DNA of 64,000 bases from Rhodocyclaceae bacterium. GTDB taxonomy: Bacteria; Pseudomonadota; Gammaproteobacteria; Burkholderiales; Rhodocyclaceae. Shown one piece after another: positions 34,132 to 46,107 of this stretch. Both the position numbers and the translations under genes were made by a program. The notes under the pieces are model-generated. The model saw only the letters and a program-made list of their open reading frames with translations. It searched no databases and was not told the origin of the DNA. The stretch covers positions 1 through 64,000 of the forward strand of contig VMSX01000010.1 of the NCBI GenBank assembly GCA_013791905.1. Reading direction: 5' to 3'. Numbering within the stretch: the stretch's first letter is position 1; every line of letters starts with the position of its first letter.

Positions 34132-35340
34132 ATGCAAGCCAACTGGAGAACCCCCACCCTCGTCCTCATCTGCGGCGGCCTGATGCTGACGCTGGCGATG
34201 GGTGTGCGGCACGGCTTCGGCCTGTTCCTGCAGCCGATGACGCTGGCGCACGGCTGGGGACGCGAGACTTTTGCCTTCGCGCTGGCAATGCAGAATCTAT
34301 TGTGGGGCATCACGCAACCGCTGACCGGCCTGATTGCCGACCGCTACGGCGCCGGCAAGGTACTGGTGGTCGGGTCCGTGCTCTACGTGTTGGGGCTGAT
34401 CGGCATGGCCTATGCAACGAGTAGCACTGGTTTTGTTTTATCCGCCGGTTTTCTGATCGGCATCGGGCTATCCGGTACCACCTTCAGCATCATCTATGGC
34501 GTGCTCGGTCGCATCACGCCACCGGAAAAGCGCAGCATGGCGCTCGGCATTGCCGGCGCGGCGGGCTCCTTCGGCCAGTTCGCCCTGTTGCCGGTATCGC
34601 AGTCGCTGATCAGCGGCTTCGGCTGGCTTGAGGCATTGTTGGTCCTTGCCGCCATCGCCGCGCTGATGGCGCCCCTCTCTGCCGTGCTGGCCGAACCGCA
34701 CCGCGATCTCGCCGCCGGCCGTCACCCGCAATCGGCCCGCAGCGCGATACAGGAAGCCTTCGCCCACAACGGCTTCAAGCTGCTGACCCTGGGTTATTTC
34801 GTCTGCGGCTTTCAGGTGGTTTTCATCGGCGTACATCTGCCGGCCTATCTCTCGGACAAGGGCCTGACGGCCAATGTCGGGGTGACCTGCCTGGCGCTGA
34901 TCGGCCTCTTCAATATTTTTGGCACCCTGGCCGCCGGCTGGCTGGGCGCCCGTCACAGCAAGAAACATCTGCTCGCCGGCATTTACCTCACGCGCAGCAT
35001 CGTCATCATTGCGTTTCTCGCCGCGCCGCTGACGCCAACTTCCGCCTACCTGTTCGCCATGGCCATCGGTTTTCTGTGGCTGTCCACCGTTCCCCTGACC
35101 AACGGCATTGTCGCGCAGGTATTCGGCGTTGCCTACCTGTCGATGCTCGGCGGCTTCGTCTTCTTCAGCCACCAGATCGGCAGTTTCCTCGGCGCCTGGC
35201 TCGGCGGCGTGCTGTTCGACAGCACCGGCAGCTACAACATCGTCTGGGGCATCATCATCATGCTCGGTTTTCTGGCGATGGCGATCAATCTGCCAATCGA
35301 CCAGAGGCCCGTGGCGCGGCTGAACGAGCAACCCACCTGA
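34132..35340 (+). CDS. major facilitator superfamily transporter
   Basis: The 402-residue protein has twelve predicted spans and the MFS loop 2-3 motif as GLIADRYGAGKVLVVG. It resembles oxalate/formate or monocarboxylate-type MFS members (WGRETFAFALAMQNLLWGITQPLTG), but the substrate is not predictable. The ATG at 34132 begins the first membrane span; the longer frame from 33589 is antisense to greB. It converges on the kinase gene across a long family B element. Confidence 0.85.
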   Translation: MQANWRTPTLVLICGGLMLTLAMGVRHGFGLFLQPMTLAHGWGRETFAFALAMQNLLWGITQPLTGLIADRYGAGKVLVVGSVLYVLGLIGMAYATSSTGFVLSAGFLIGIGLSGTTFSIIYGVLGRITPPEKRSMALGIAGAAGSFGQFALLPVSQSLISGFGWLEALLVLAAIAALMAPLSAVLAEPHRDLAAGRHPQSARSAIQEAFAHNGFKLLTLGYFVCGFQVVFIGVHLPAYLSDKGLTANVGVTCLALIGLFNIFGTLAAGWLGARHSKKHLLAGIYLTRSIVIIAFLAAPLTPTSAYLFAMAIGFLWLSTVPLTNGIVAQVFGVAYLSMLGGFVFFSHQIGSFLGAWLGGVLFDSTGSYNIVWGIIIMLGFLAMAINLPIDQRPVARLNEQPT

Positions 35341-35359
35341 TGCCGACTATTACTCAGTA

Positions 35360-35502
35360 GCATTGCCGCCGGGCCGCCCCAAGGCAATGCGCCACGCGCC
35401 GCCAGGTGCAAACCGTGCAGTACCCAAAACAGAGCGCCCAGTAATAGTCGAGCGTAGCGAGCTACAATCACCTTCCCGCGAGGGGAGGTCGGGAGGGGCG
35501 GG
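35360..35502 (-). repeat. family B long variant between convergent genes (copy 2)
   Basis: Arms GCATTGCC/GGCAATGC (8 bp, perfect) flank the loop GCCGGGCCGCCCCAA at 35368-35382. The following 110 nt align with the copy at 27192-27417 and end in the same G-rich box (35475-35502). An extra outer inverted repeat, GACTATTACT/AGTAATAGTC, encloses the stem. It lies between the convergent MFS and kinase genes. Confidence 0.7.
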
Positions 35503-35511
35503 CGTTTTTGA

Positions 35512-37926
35512 TCATGTAGCCTGCTTGATCGCCAGCAAGGCCTGGTTGCGCAGGGTCTTCAAGAGCGTCAGTTCCTTTTCCGGAATGTTGATCGAGCCGG
35601 CCTTGTCCTTGTCGCAGTAGATCAACGCCACCGGCTTGCCCTTCATGTTGAGAGGGAACAACACGAAGGTCTTGGCGGGAATGCGCTCGCGGAACCATTG
35701 CGGCACCTTGTCGGCGATTTTCGGATCGTCGATGTCATTGATGATGATGTCAAGGCCGCGCCCCGTCGCCAGCAGGAAAACATCATTCACCAGGCTGCTG
35801 AGCGGGAAGCGGAACTGCTGCACCAGTTCATTGACTTCCGGCCCCAGACCGAAGCGGCCCGTCATCCGGCCTGACTTGGGGTCGCGCAGGGCGAGCAGCA
35901 CCCGCTTGAAGCCCATTGCCCGATAAATGGTTTCGAGGATGATGCGCAGCATGTCATTGAGGGCAAAATCTTCCACCAGCGAATTGCTGATGTCCTGAAT
36001 GCCAGCCGTCAGCACGGCCTGGGCGTCATCCGGCACCCCGGCAGTAGCAGTGTCCTCCTGTCCGTCGAGCAGCGCCGACTCGCCCAGCAGGGTGGCGGCG
36101 AGTTGATCAGGTTCAGCGACGGCGGAAAGCGACAGGCATTCATCCGTATCTGCGGCGCCACTGGCAAAGGCAGCCACGTGGCGGGCAAACGGACTTTGCT
36201 TGATATTCACCCGCAGTACCGAGGCCAGTTGGGATAATTCCAGCACTGACTTTTCGATAGCCGCCTGAACCTGCCGGTCGGTGATTTGCAGGCTTGCGCC
36301 AAAGCGCAAGCTGATCTTGCGCAGCACCTTGTCGCGCTGTTCGGGCGGTGTGGCACTCACCAGACCGCACAACTCGTTGCCGAAGGCAGCGGCAACGCGC
36401 AGCGCCTCCCCGCTTGTATTGGGCTTGCGCGCCACCTCATCCAGCGGCAGGGAGCGCATGCTGTCGACAATGGTCGGCGGAAAACCCCAGTTGCCGGCAA
36501 TGCCGATCCCCAGATCTTCGAAAGAAATGCCCAGTATCTCGGTCGAAGCGGCCCGTACGGAAAGCTTCCCGAACTGCACCCGTTTGTTTATCTCCTCGAC
36601 CTCCTCGGGGAAATAGTATTGCGCCAGCAACTGCCCGAGACCATGGAACAAGGCGCAAATGAAGACTTCCTCGCCCTGGCGTTTCAGTAGCGGGCTCTGG
36701 CAAATATCCTTGGCGACCAGGCCGGCGAGGTTGGCGCGCAAAAAGGCTTCCTTCAACTCGTGCGCGTTGGCCTTGTCCTGCAGATGCTCGAACAGCAGCA
36801 CCGTCAGGGCGATGTTGCGGATAGTGTCGAAACCCAGCACGATCACAGCGCGCGACACGGTGCTGATGTTGCCGCCACCGGCCTGACGGTAATAGGCCGA
36901 ATTCACCAGGCGCAATATCTTGTTGGTGAGCGCATAGTCCTTGAGGATGGTGTTCGACAGTGCGGTGACGCTCTCACCCTCTGCGGCGGTCAGCTTGTTG
37001 ATGGCCGACACCGACTCGGACAGTGCCGGAAAATCAGACTTGTGACGCATGCGGCGCAGCAGAAAATCAAGCGTATCGCCCTGCGCAATTGCCGCCTGTC
37101 CGGCGACCCGGTCAGCCGTACCCTCGCCCAGAAAACTGTTGAGCGCGTCACGCAATTCGGCAGCGCTGGCATAACGCAGGGATGGATCGAGTGCGCAGGC
37201 ACGCAGGATGATGCCGCCCAGCCGCGGGTCGATGGCGGGTTCCTTGGGCAATGTCACCGGCTCGCAGGCAATCCGGTAGAGGATCGAATCGACCGTTCCG
37301 CCATCGAAGACACGCTTGCCGGTCAGCATTTCCAGCAATACCAGCCCGGCCGCAAAGATATCGGCCTGGGGAGTGATCCGCTGCAGGGTGATGTATTCGG
37401 GCGCCAGATACGGCGGCGTTCCCATCAGCGCCTGCCCTTCCGTCGATCCCTCGGCCGCCACCTGTGAAGCGATGCCGAAGTCCATCACGCGCGGCGCGCC
37501 ATCGCGGACGTCGAGAAAGATGTTGGAGGGCTTGAGGTCGCGGTGGATGATGCCTAATGCATGGGCCTCGGCCAGCACGTCGGCAATCTGCAGCATCAAG
37601 GTGGCTGCCCGGATTGCCGACAACGGCCCATCGCTCTTCAGGGCATCGGCGAGATTCCTGCCAACCACGCGTTCGAATACCAGATAGGGATCGCCATCTT
37701 GCTCACCGGCATCGTAGATCGGCACAACATGCGGGTGACGAAACTTGCCAACCATGCGCGCCTCGTCAAGCAACAGCGCATTGCGCGCCGGATCGGCACG
37801 CGAGAAATGCAGCGTCTTGATCGCCACTTCGCGCTGCAACTGCGGATCCCAGGCGAGATAGACAACACTCTGCGCGCCGCGTCCCAGTTCACCGCGAATT
37901 TCAAAGCGGCCAATGTTCTGGTTCAT
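35512..37926 (-). CDS. serine/threonine kinase - HDOD - GAF-like fusion protein
   Basis: The 804-residue protein starts with a complete Hanks-type kinase: glycine loop GELGRGAQSVVY (13-23), Lys37 in EVAIKTL, HRDLKPSN (128-135) and DFG (149-151). An HDOD domain follows at about 285-490 (FPALSESVSAINKL, ILRLVNSAYYRQAGG, VSRAVIVLGFDTIRNIAL). A C-terminal domain at about 640-800 resembles GAF (LRIILETIYRAMGFKRVLLALRD). HDOD domains occur in signalling proteins and lack nuclease residues. The ATG at 37926 begins the kinase. Ligand and targets are unknown, and no partner phosphatase is adjacent. Confidence 0.88.
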   Translation of the reverse strand: MNQNIGRFEIRGELGRGAQSVVYLAWDPQLQREVAIKTLHFSRADPARNALLLDEARMVGKFRHPHVVPIYDAGEQDGDPYLVFERVVGRNLADALKSDGPLSAIRAATLMLQIADVLAEAHALGIIHRDLKPSNIFLDVRDGAPRVMDFGIASQVAAEGSTEGQALMGTPPYLAPEYITLQRITPQADIFAAGLVLLEMLTGKRVFDGGTVDSILYRIACEPVTLPKEPAIDPRLGGIILRACALDPSLRYASAAELRDALNSFLGEGTADRVAGQAAIAQGDTLDFLLRRMRHKSDFPALSESVSAINKLTAAEGESVTALSNTILKDYALTNKILRLVNSAYYRQAGGGNISTVSRAVIVLGFDTIRNIALTVLLFEHLQDKANAHELKEAFLRANLAGLVAKDICQSPLLKRQGEEVFICALFHGLGQLLAQYYFPEEVEEINKRVQFGKLSVRAASTEILGISFEDLGIGIAGNWGFPPTIVDSMRSLPLDEVARKPNTSGEALRVAAAFGNELCGLVSATPPEQRDKVLRKISLRFGASLQITDRQVQAAIEKSVLELSQLASVLRVNIKQSPFARHVAAFASGAADTDECLSLSAVAEPDQLAATLLGESALLDGQEDTATAGVPDDAQAVLTAGIQDISNSLVEDFALNDMLRIILETIYRAMGFKRVLLALRDPKSGRMTGRFGLGPEVNELVQQFRFPLSSLVNDVFLLATGRGLDIIINDIDDPKIADKVPQWFRERIPAKTFVLFPLNMKGKPVALIYCDKDKAGSINIPEKELTLLKTLRNQALLAIKQAT

Positions 37927-38052
37927 GTTTTTCTGGCCAAGTTCGATGCATACCAATTTTAGTTACGGCATAACGCCCGCTCACAGGCCTTCGCCTGCTC
38001 TTAAGCTCCATTTTCAGGCTATCAGATATTTCAGGATTGCGAGCACTCATCC

Positions 38053-38080
38053 CTGACAGCCTGTCCGCTTCGCGTAAAAT
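38053..38080 (+). promoter_or_regulatory. alaS housekeeping promoter
   Basis: CTGACA at 38053-38058 and TAAAAT at 38075-38080 are spaced by 16 nt, each one base from the sigma-70 consensus. The start would be about 25 nt before the alaS ATG. Confidence 0.6.
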
Positions 38081-38111
38081 GACGTCTTTGTCTATCGCCC
38101 TACGCCCCACC

Positions 38112-40739
<2,628 letters not shown>

Positions 40740-40743
40740 TTCA

Positions 40744-41373
40744 ATGTTCGACATCCAGCATTACGCCAGTTTCATCACGGCTGTCTTAATCTTCCAGCTG
40801 ATTCCCGGGCCGGGCACTTTCGCCATTCTCGCGGCGACCGGACGCCATGGCGTTCCGGGCGGGATGGCCGCCGTTGCCGGCACCCTGGCCGGCGACGCAG
40901 TGTGGATGCTGGGTGCAGTCCTGGGGCTGGCGGCGCTGCTGCAGATCCATCCGGAGGTATTCAGGATGTTGCAGACGCTCGGTGCCGTCTATCTGTGCTG
41001 GATCGGCTGGCAGTTGCTGCGCAAACCGGCCACAGCCGCGACTGCGCAGTCCGCAGCCCATCTCGGTTGGGGTAGTTTCCGCCGCGCGCTGGTGATTTGC
41101 CTGACCAACCCGAAGGCAATGTTGTTTTTCGTCGCCTTTTTTCCGCTATTTATTCGCGCGGAGGCTTCCGTGGTCACGCTGGCTGCGTTGCTGCTGCATG
41201 TCAGCCTGATCAGCCTGCTCTATCAGTCAATACTGGTTTTTGCCGGTCATTGGGCAGCACAACGACTGGCGCGTCTGCCCTGGGTGCAAATTCTGGCGCG
41301 GCGCATGGCAGGCTTGGCGCTGATCGGTTTTGGTGTGAGACTTGCATTTGAGGAGGTCAGTCAGTCAAACTAA
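40744..41373 (+). CDS. LysE/RhtB family exporter
   Basis: The 209-residue membrane protein has six predicted spans and family residues FQLIPGPGTFAILAATGRHG near 17-36 and ICLTNPKAMLFFVAFFPLFI near 117-136. Such proteins export amino acids or related solutes. It starts 4 nt after the alaS stop and is probably cotranscribed. Substrate unknown. Confidence 0.87.
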   Translation: MFDIQHYASFITAVLIFQLIPGPGTFAILAATGRHGVPGGMAAVAGTLAGDAVWMLGAVLGLAALLQIHPEVFRMLQTLGAVYLCWIGWQLLRKPATAATAQSAAHLGWGSFRRALVICLTNPKAMLFFVAFFPLFIRAEASVVTLAALLLHVSLISLLYQSILVFAGHWAAQRLARLPWVQILARRMAGLALIGFGVRLAFEEVSQSN

Positions 41374-41396
41374 CAATTTGGCAGAGTGGCAATCAC

Positions 41397-41425
41397 TTGC
41401 AGCAGGTGCATGTTTCGTTTATAAC
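41397..41425 (+). promoter_or_regulatory. dksA promoter
   Basis: TTGCAG at 41397-41402 and TATAAC at 41420-41425 are spaced by 17 nt in the 80-nt gap before dksA, giving a leader of about 22 nt. Confidence 0.55.
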
Positions 41426-41453
41426 GTCATATTTTTCTCGGGCGGAGCAATAG

Positions 41454-41879
41454 ATGGCCGAAGAGTTTTTGCAAAAGCAGTTTTCCCCATACGTTCCCAA
41501 GAAGAACGAGGAGTACATGAGCGCGAAGCAACTCGCGCATTTCCGGAAGATTCTGGATCTTCTTAAACTCGAACTGGCCGGGGACATTGAACGAACAGTG
41601 CACACCATGCAGGATGAGGCGACAGTTTTCGCCGATCCGAATGATCGGGCCAGCCAGGAATCCGATATCGCCCTCGAACTGCGCAATCGCGACCGTGAGC
41701 GCAGACTGATCAAGAAGATCGACGAATCGATCACTCTTATCGAAGACGGCGAATATGGTTACTGCGAAAGTTGCGGCGTTGAAATTGGGTTAAAGCGTCT
41801 TGAAGCACGCCCGACCGCAACCCTGTGCATCGATTGCAAGGAACTGGAAGAGCGTAGGGAGAAACAAATAGCGAAGTGA
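41454..41879 (+). CDS. dksA: RNA polymerase-binding transcription factor DksA
   Basis: The 141-residue protein has the coiled-coil with DxxDxA tip (FADPNDRASQESD) and the C4 zinc finger CESCGVEIGLKRLEARPTATLCIDC. It acts with ppGpp on RNA polymerase. GGAG lies upstream of the ATG. It is followed by a canonical terminator. Confidence 0.95.
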   Translation: MAEEFLQKQFSPYVPKKNEEYMSAKQLAHFRKILDLLKLELAGDIERTVHTMQDEATVFADPNDRASQESDIALELRNRDRERRLIKKIDESITLIEDGEYGYCESCGVEIGLKRLEARPTATLCIDCKELEERREKQIAK

Positions 41880-41893
41880 TGCTTCGCTATTTT
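41866..41893 (+). terminator. rho-independent terminator of dksA
   Basis: AGCGAAG pairs with CTTCGCT around a short loop and is followed by seven T. The stem begins inside the last dksA codons. Confidence 0.85.
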
Positions 41894-41955
41894 TTTCAGG
41901 CGTAGGCGAAATCGCGCAGGGTAGTAAAGCGTAGCCGCCGCAGCCAACAGCCGTA

Positions 41956-41989
41956 AGTAAAAAAGGACGCCGCAGCGTCCTTTTTTACT
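41956..41989. terminator. bidirectional terminator between dksA and pnp
   Basis: AGTAAAAAAGGACGC and GCGTCCTTTTTTACT form a perfect stem with a CGCA loop and A/T tracts on both sides. It can serve pnp (minus) and read-through from dksA. Confidence 0.85.
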
Positions 41990-42006
41990 GTCCTGCCTCA
42001 GATGAC

Positions 42007-44118
42007 TTACTGAGCAGCAGCCTCGCCAGAAGCGTCAGCCAACAAAGCCTTCATGGACAAGCGCACACGCCCTTTGTCATCAGTCTCGATGACCTTGACG
42101 CGCACTAGCTGACCTTCCTTCAGATGATCCGCAACGGCATTGACACGCTCGTTGGCGATCTGGGAAATATGCAGCAGGCCATCCTTGCCCGGCATGATCT
42201 GCACGATCGCGCCAAAATCCAGCAGACGCAGTACCGTACCTTCGTAGATCTTGCCAACCTCGACTTCGGCGGTAATGTCCTCGATACGTTTTTTGGCGGC
42301 CTGAGCAGCATCGGAACTGACGGAGGAGATGGTCACGGTACCGTCATCCCCAATGTCGATGACGCAACCGGTCTCTTCCGTCAGGGCGCGGATCACCGCA
42401 CCACCCTTGCCGATGACATCGCGGATTTTCTCCGGATTGATCTTGATCGTGATCATGCGCGGCGCAAAATCGGAAACTTCCTGACGATGTCCGCCCATCG
42501 AGGTGTTCATGATGCCAAGGATATGCAGGCGAGCTTCCTTCGCCTGAGCCAGCGCCACCTGCATGATTTCTTTGGTGATGCCCTGAATCTTGATGTCCAT
42601 CTGCAGGGCAGTGATGCCAGCTTCCGTACCCGCCACCTTGAAGTCCATGTCACCCAGATGATCCTCGTCACCGAGGATATCGGTCAGCACGGCAAAGCGG
42701 CTGCCTTCCTTGATCAGGCCCATGGCGATACCGGCCACATGCGCCTTCAGTGGCACACCGGCATCCATCAGGGCCAGCGAACCACCGCAGACCGAGGCCA
42801 TCGATGAGGAACCGTTCGATTCGGTAATTTCGGAAACCACACGCATCGAATAACTAAAATCCTCGGCGGACGGCAACACGGCAAGCAGTGCGCGCTTGGC
42901 CAAGCGGCCATGACCGATTTCGCGACGCTTCGGGCTGCCGACGCGGCCGGTTTCACCGGTGGCGAAGGGTGGCATGTTGTAGTGGAGCATGAAGCGATCA
43001 CGATGTTCACCTTGCAGGGCATCGATGATCTGCTCATCACGACCGGTACCCAAGGTGGCGATCACCAGCGCCTGAGTCTCGCCACGCGTAAACAATGCCG
43101 AACCGTGGGTACGTGCCAGCACGCCGTGGCGGATGGCAATCGGACGCACGGTGCGCGTATCACGACCGTCGATGCGCGGCTCGCCATTCAGAATCTGGCT
43201 GCGCACGATCTTGGCTTCAATATCAAAAATCAGGTTGCCAACAGCGGTTGTATCAGCGGCGCCTTCGCCGGTACACACCGCCTCGATGACCTTCTTCGAG
43301 ATTTCGCGGCACTTTTGGGTGCGCGCCTGCTTACTGGTGATGCGATAGGCTTCGTGCAGATCGGCTTCGGCCAATGCCGCGACCTTGGCGATCAGGGCTT
43401 CGTCCTTGGCCGGCGGTTGCCAGTCCCACTCGGGCTTGCCCGCCTCTTCAACCAGTTCATTGATAGCCTTGATGGCTGTCTGCAACTGATCGTGGCCAAA
43501 CACGACCGCACCCAGCATGACTTCTTCGGACAGTTGCTGGGCTTCAGACTCGACCATCAGCACTGCGGCCTGGGTACCGGCAACGACGAGATTAAGCTGG
43601 CTCTCGACCAACTGGCTGAACGTCGGGTTCAGAACATACTGACCGCTGATGTAGCCGACACGCGCAGCGCCGATCGGACCGCTGAAGGGAATACCGGAAA
43701 TCGCCAACGCGGCCGAAGCGCCGATCATCGCCGGAATGTCCGGATCGACTTCAGGATTGCTTGACAGCACGTGAATGATGACTTGAACTTCGTTGTAAAA
43801 ACCGTCGGGGAAAAGCGGACGGATCGGCCGGTCGATCAGGCGCGAGGTCAGAATTTCCTTCTCGGAGGGGCGCCCCTCGCGCTTGAAGAAGCCACCGGGG
43901 ATACGACCGGCAGCATAAACTTTCTCAACATAGTCGACCGTCAGTGGGAAAAAGTCCTGGCCGGTCTTGGCGACATCTTTGGCAACGACGGTGGCGAGCA
44001 CAACGGTGTCATCGACGTTGACCAGAACGGCACCGGTGGATTGACGGGCGATTTCGGCAGTTTCCAGCGTTACGGTATGCGCGCCGTAGGCAAAGCTTTT
44101 CTTGATGGGTGTCAGCAC
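42007..44118 (-). CDS. pnp: polynucleotide phosphorylase
   Basis: The 703-residue protein has two RNase PH domains, an alpha domain, a KH domain ([20 protein letters not shown]) and an S1 domain ([24 protein letters not shown]). It degrades RNA 3' to 5' by phosphorolysis. The start codon is GTG at 44118 with GAGAGGAA upstream. It follows rpsO in the usual order. Confidence 0.96.
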   Translation of the reverse strand: MLTPIKKSFAYGAHTVTLETAEIARQSTGAVLVNVDDTVVLATVVAKDVAKTGQDFFPLTVDYVEKVYAAGRIPGGFFKREGRPSEKEILTSRLIDRPIRPLFPDGFYNEVQVIIHVLSSNPEVDPDIPAMIGASAALAISGIPFSGPIGAARVGYISGQYVLNPTFSQLVESQLNLVVAGTQAAVLMVESEAQQLSEEVMLGAVVFGHDQLQTAIKAINELVEEAGKPEWDWQPPAKDEALIAKVAALAEADLHEAYRITSKQARTQKCREISKKVIEAVCTGEGAADTTAVGNLIFDIEAKIVRSQILNGEPRIDGRDTRTVRPIAIRHGVLARTHGSALFTRGETQALVIATLGTGRDEQIIDALQGEHRDRFMLHYNMPPFATGETGRVGSPKRREIGHGRLAKRALLAVLPSAEDFSYSMRVVSEITESNGSSSMASVCGGSLALMDAGVPLKAHVAGIAMGLIKEGSRFAVLTDILGDEDHLGDMDFKVAGTEAGITALQMDIKIQGITKEIMQVALAQAKEARLHILGIMNTSMGGHRQEVSDFAPRMITIKINPEKIRDVIGKGGAVIRALTEETGCVIDIGDDGTVTISSVSSDAAQAAKKRIEDITAEVEVGKIYEGTVLRLLDFGAIVQIMPGKDGLLHISQIANERVNAVADHLKEGQLVRVKVIETDDKGRVRLSMKALLADASGEAAAQ

Positions 44119-44230
44119 AGTGATTCCTCTCGTTTCAATCCTCAGCCAGCCTTGTCGGCCGGCATGTCATTCGAGTTACGCGCACGGCGTAACGCGGGGA
44201 TGAGGCGGCGGTAGCGTTAAATGCGCGGTG

Positions 44231-44500
44231 TTACTTGCGCAGGCCGAGGCGCGCGATCAGCGCACGATAACTCTCGGCATTCTTGCCCTTGAGGTAGTCG
44301 AGCATCTTGCGACGCTGGCTCACCATTTTAAGCAGGCCGCGACGGGAGTGGTGATCCTTGACGTGTGCCTTGAAGTGCCCGGTCAGGTCGTTGATGCGCG
44401 CAGTGAGCAATGCAACTTGAACTTCAGGGGATCCCGTGTCGCCTTGGGCGCGTTGGAAGTCGGTAACAATTTGTGCCTTGGCGGCAGTATTAATGGCCAT
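44231..44500 (-). CDS. rpsO: 30S ribosomal protein S15
   Basis: The 89-residue protein is a full-length S15, with [46 protein letters not shown] and a C-terminal [12 protein letters not shown]. The ATG at 44500 is the family start. A promoter and hairpin lie upstream at 44612-44681. Confidence 0.96.
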   Translation of the reverse strand: MAINTAAKAQIVTDFQRAQGDTGSPEVQVALLTARINDLTGHFKAHVKDHHSRRGLLKMVSQRRKMLDYLKGKNAESYRALIARLGLRK

Positions 44501-44611
44501 ATGATTTTCTCTCAAACGCTGAATTGGAAACAGGTGCCGCCCCGGTTTGATAGAGCACCGCACCCACGAAAATGAAACTTCAATGAAGGCATATCCTGAA
44601 GCGGCTATGCC

Positions 44612-44681
44612 AAAACAAAACTTGCCGGCTGATGACTCGGCAAGGCTGATAATTATACCCGCCGTTAACCAGATTATTCAA
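44612..44681 (-). promoter_or_regulatory. rpsO-pnp promoter overlapping a terminator-like hairpin
   Basis: On the minus strand TTGAAT (44676-44681) and TATAAT (44652-44657) are spaced by 18 nt. Immediately downstream is a hairpin, CTTGCCG/CGGCAAG at 44621-44644, followed by TTTTGTTTT. The hairpin could terminate truB transcripts or cap the 5' end of rpsO mRNA. Confidence 0.55.
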
Positions 44682-44696
44682 ACAGTTGCCAAGTTT

Positions 44697-45614
44697 TCAC
44701 GGACAAACGTCCGTATTGGTAGCCAGCAAACGCTTCGGCCGCAACCATCCATCCGTGGACACATCGCCAAGACCGAAAAAGCCTCGTGGTCCAGTAAGTC
44801 GACAACGCTGGGCAGGCGTATCGACCCAGCGAATCGACTGGCCAAGCAACAAACGCGCAACATCCAATTCGGTCAGAAAAACAGCCGGCAAATCAGCCAG
44901 CAGTGCATCCGGCGGCATCAGCAGTTCATCGCGCGAAGCTGCCGGGGTGTTGTCAATCGATTCGAGGGTGATGGCGTTTGCCACGTCCAGCATCCCGACC
45001 CGCGTACGGCGCAACGCGGCAAGATGGGCGCCACAACCGAGCGCCTGACCAATATCTGCCGCCAGAGTACGCACATAGGTGCCTTTGCTGCATGCCACAG
45101 CCAGCTCGAAGCGGTCGCCTGACCAGGCAAGAAATTCGAGCGAATGAATGGTGACCGCGCGCGGTGCGCGCACCACTTCGATGCCTTGCCGTGCCAATTC
45201 ATAAAGTGGCGTGCCATCGCGCTTCAAGGCGGAATACATCGGCGGCACTTGTTGCTGCAGCCCCATGAAGCGGGGCAGCAAGGCGCGCACCATCGCCTCA
45301 TCTGCGCTCACCGGCCGGGTTTCCAGCACGCGGCCCTCGGCATCCGCGGTATCGGTAACCACACCCAGTTGCACGGTGGCGCAATAGGCCTTGTCGGCAT
45401 CCAGCAACTCGCCGGCAAACTTGGTGGCTTCGCCAAAACATAAGGGCAGCAGACCGGTAGCCAAAGGGTCGAGCGTACCGGTGTGGCCAGCCTTGGCCGC
45501 ATTGAACAGGCGGCGCGCTTGCTGCAACGCAGCGTTTGAACTAATGCCAAGTGGCTTGTCGAGCAACAGCACACCATCCACCTTGCGGCGCGGCGGGCGG
45601 CGGGGAGCGTTCAT
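44697..45614 (-). CDS. truB: tRNA pseudouridine-55 synthase
   Basis: The 305-residue protein has the TruB core: GVLLLDKPLGISSNAALQ, catalytic Asp in GHTGTLDPLATGLLPLC, and QQVPPMYSALKRDGTPLYELARQG. It modifies U55 in the T loop of tRNA. The ATG overlaps the rbfA stop by ATGA. Confidence 0.95.
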   Translation of the reverse strand: MNAPRRPPRRKVDGVLLLDKPLGISSNAALQQARRLFNAAKAGHTGTLDPLATGLLPLCFGEATKFAGELLDADKAYCATVQLGVVTDTADAEGRVLETRPVSADEAMVRALLPRFMGLQQQVPPMYSALKRDGTPLYELARQGIEVVRAPRAVTIHSLEFLAWSGDRFELAVACSKGTYVRTLAADIGQALGCGAHLAALRRTRVGMLDVANAITLESIDNTPAASRDELLMPPDALLADLPAVFLTELDVARLLLGQSIRWVDTPAQRCRLTGPRGFFGLGDVSTDGWLRPKRLLATNTDVCP

Positions 45615-46015
45615 TGCTCCTGATTGTCGCTGGCCGCGTCAGCCGCCACAGTCTCGTCGATCAGGCGTGACAACCGACTACCGCGTTCAACCGAGGCATC
45701 GTAGGTGAAGTGCAACTCGGGGATGTGGTGAATGCGCAGACGCCGGCCAAGTTCGCGCCGCAAAAAGATGGCAGCGTGTCCCAAGCCCTTGGCGATCTCC
45801 TTGGCGCGCTCCGCCCCAGCCAGAGAGGTGTAGAAAACCTTGGCATGGGTGTAATCGGAGGTGACCTCGACATCGGTGATGGTGAGCAGCGGCAAAACAT
45901 CAGCCACTCGTGGATCTTTCACCTGACGCAGCAATTCCGTCAGATCGCGGCGGATCTGCTCGGCAACGCGGTCGCTGCGCGAAAATCCGTGCCCATGGGC
46001 TTGCCGTGTCACCAT
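45611..46015 (-). CDS. rbfA: ribosome-binding factor A
   Basis: The 134-residue protein is a KH-like 30S maturation factor with RSDRVAEQIRRDLTELLRQVKDPRV and LGRRLRIHHIPELHFTYDASVERG. Its start is overlapped by 7 nt by the mini-frame of the upstream family B module, and its ribosome binding site GAGGG sits in the module stem. Confidence 0.93.
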   Translation of the reverse strand: MVTRQAHGHGFSRSDRVAEQIRRDLTELLRQVKDPRVADVLPLLTITDVEVTSDYTHAKVFYTSLAGAERAKEIAKGLGHAAIFLRRELGRRLRIHHIPELHFTYDASVERGSRLSRLIDETVAADAASDNQEQ

Positions 46016-46101
46016 CGACTATGCCCTCGCCGGGCAGCCCCAAGAGGGCATCCGCCCCCGGTGGGGGGCAGCGAGCCGGGTTTGCGAGCGTGGGGGGCCA
46101 T
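46009..46101 (-). repeat. family B intercistronic module with 30-codon mini-frame (infB-rbfA junction)
   Basis: The module starts ATGGCCCCCCACGCTCGC six bases after the infB stop. The frame (MAPHARKPGSLPPTGG...) has 30 residues and stops 7 nt inside rbfA. Indels put its end in a different frame from the other copies, yet the overlap is kept. The loop at 46029-46043 has one change from consensus, and the arms ATGCCCTC/GAGGGCAT are perfect. Confidence 0.85.
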
Positions 46102-46107
46102 ATATTT

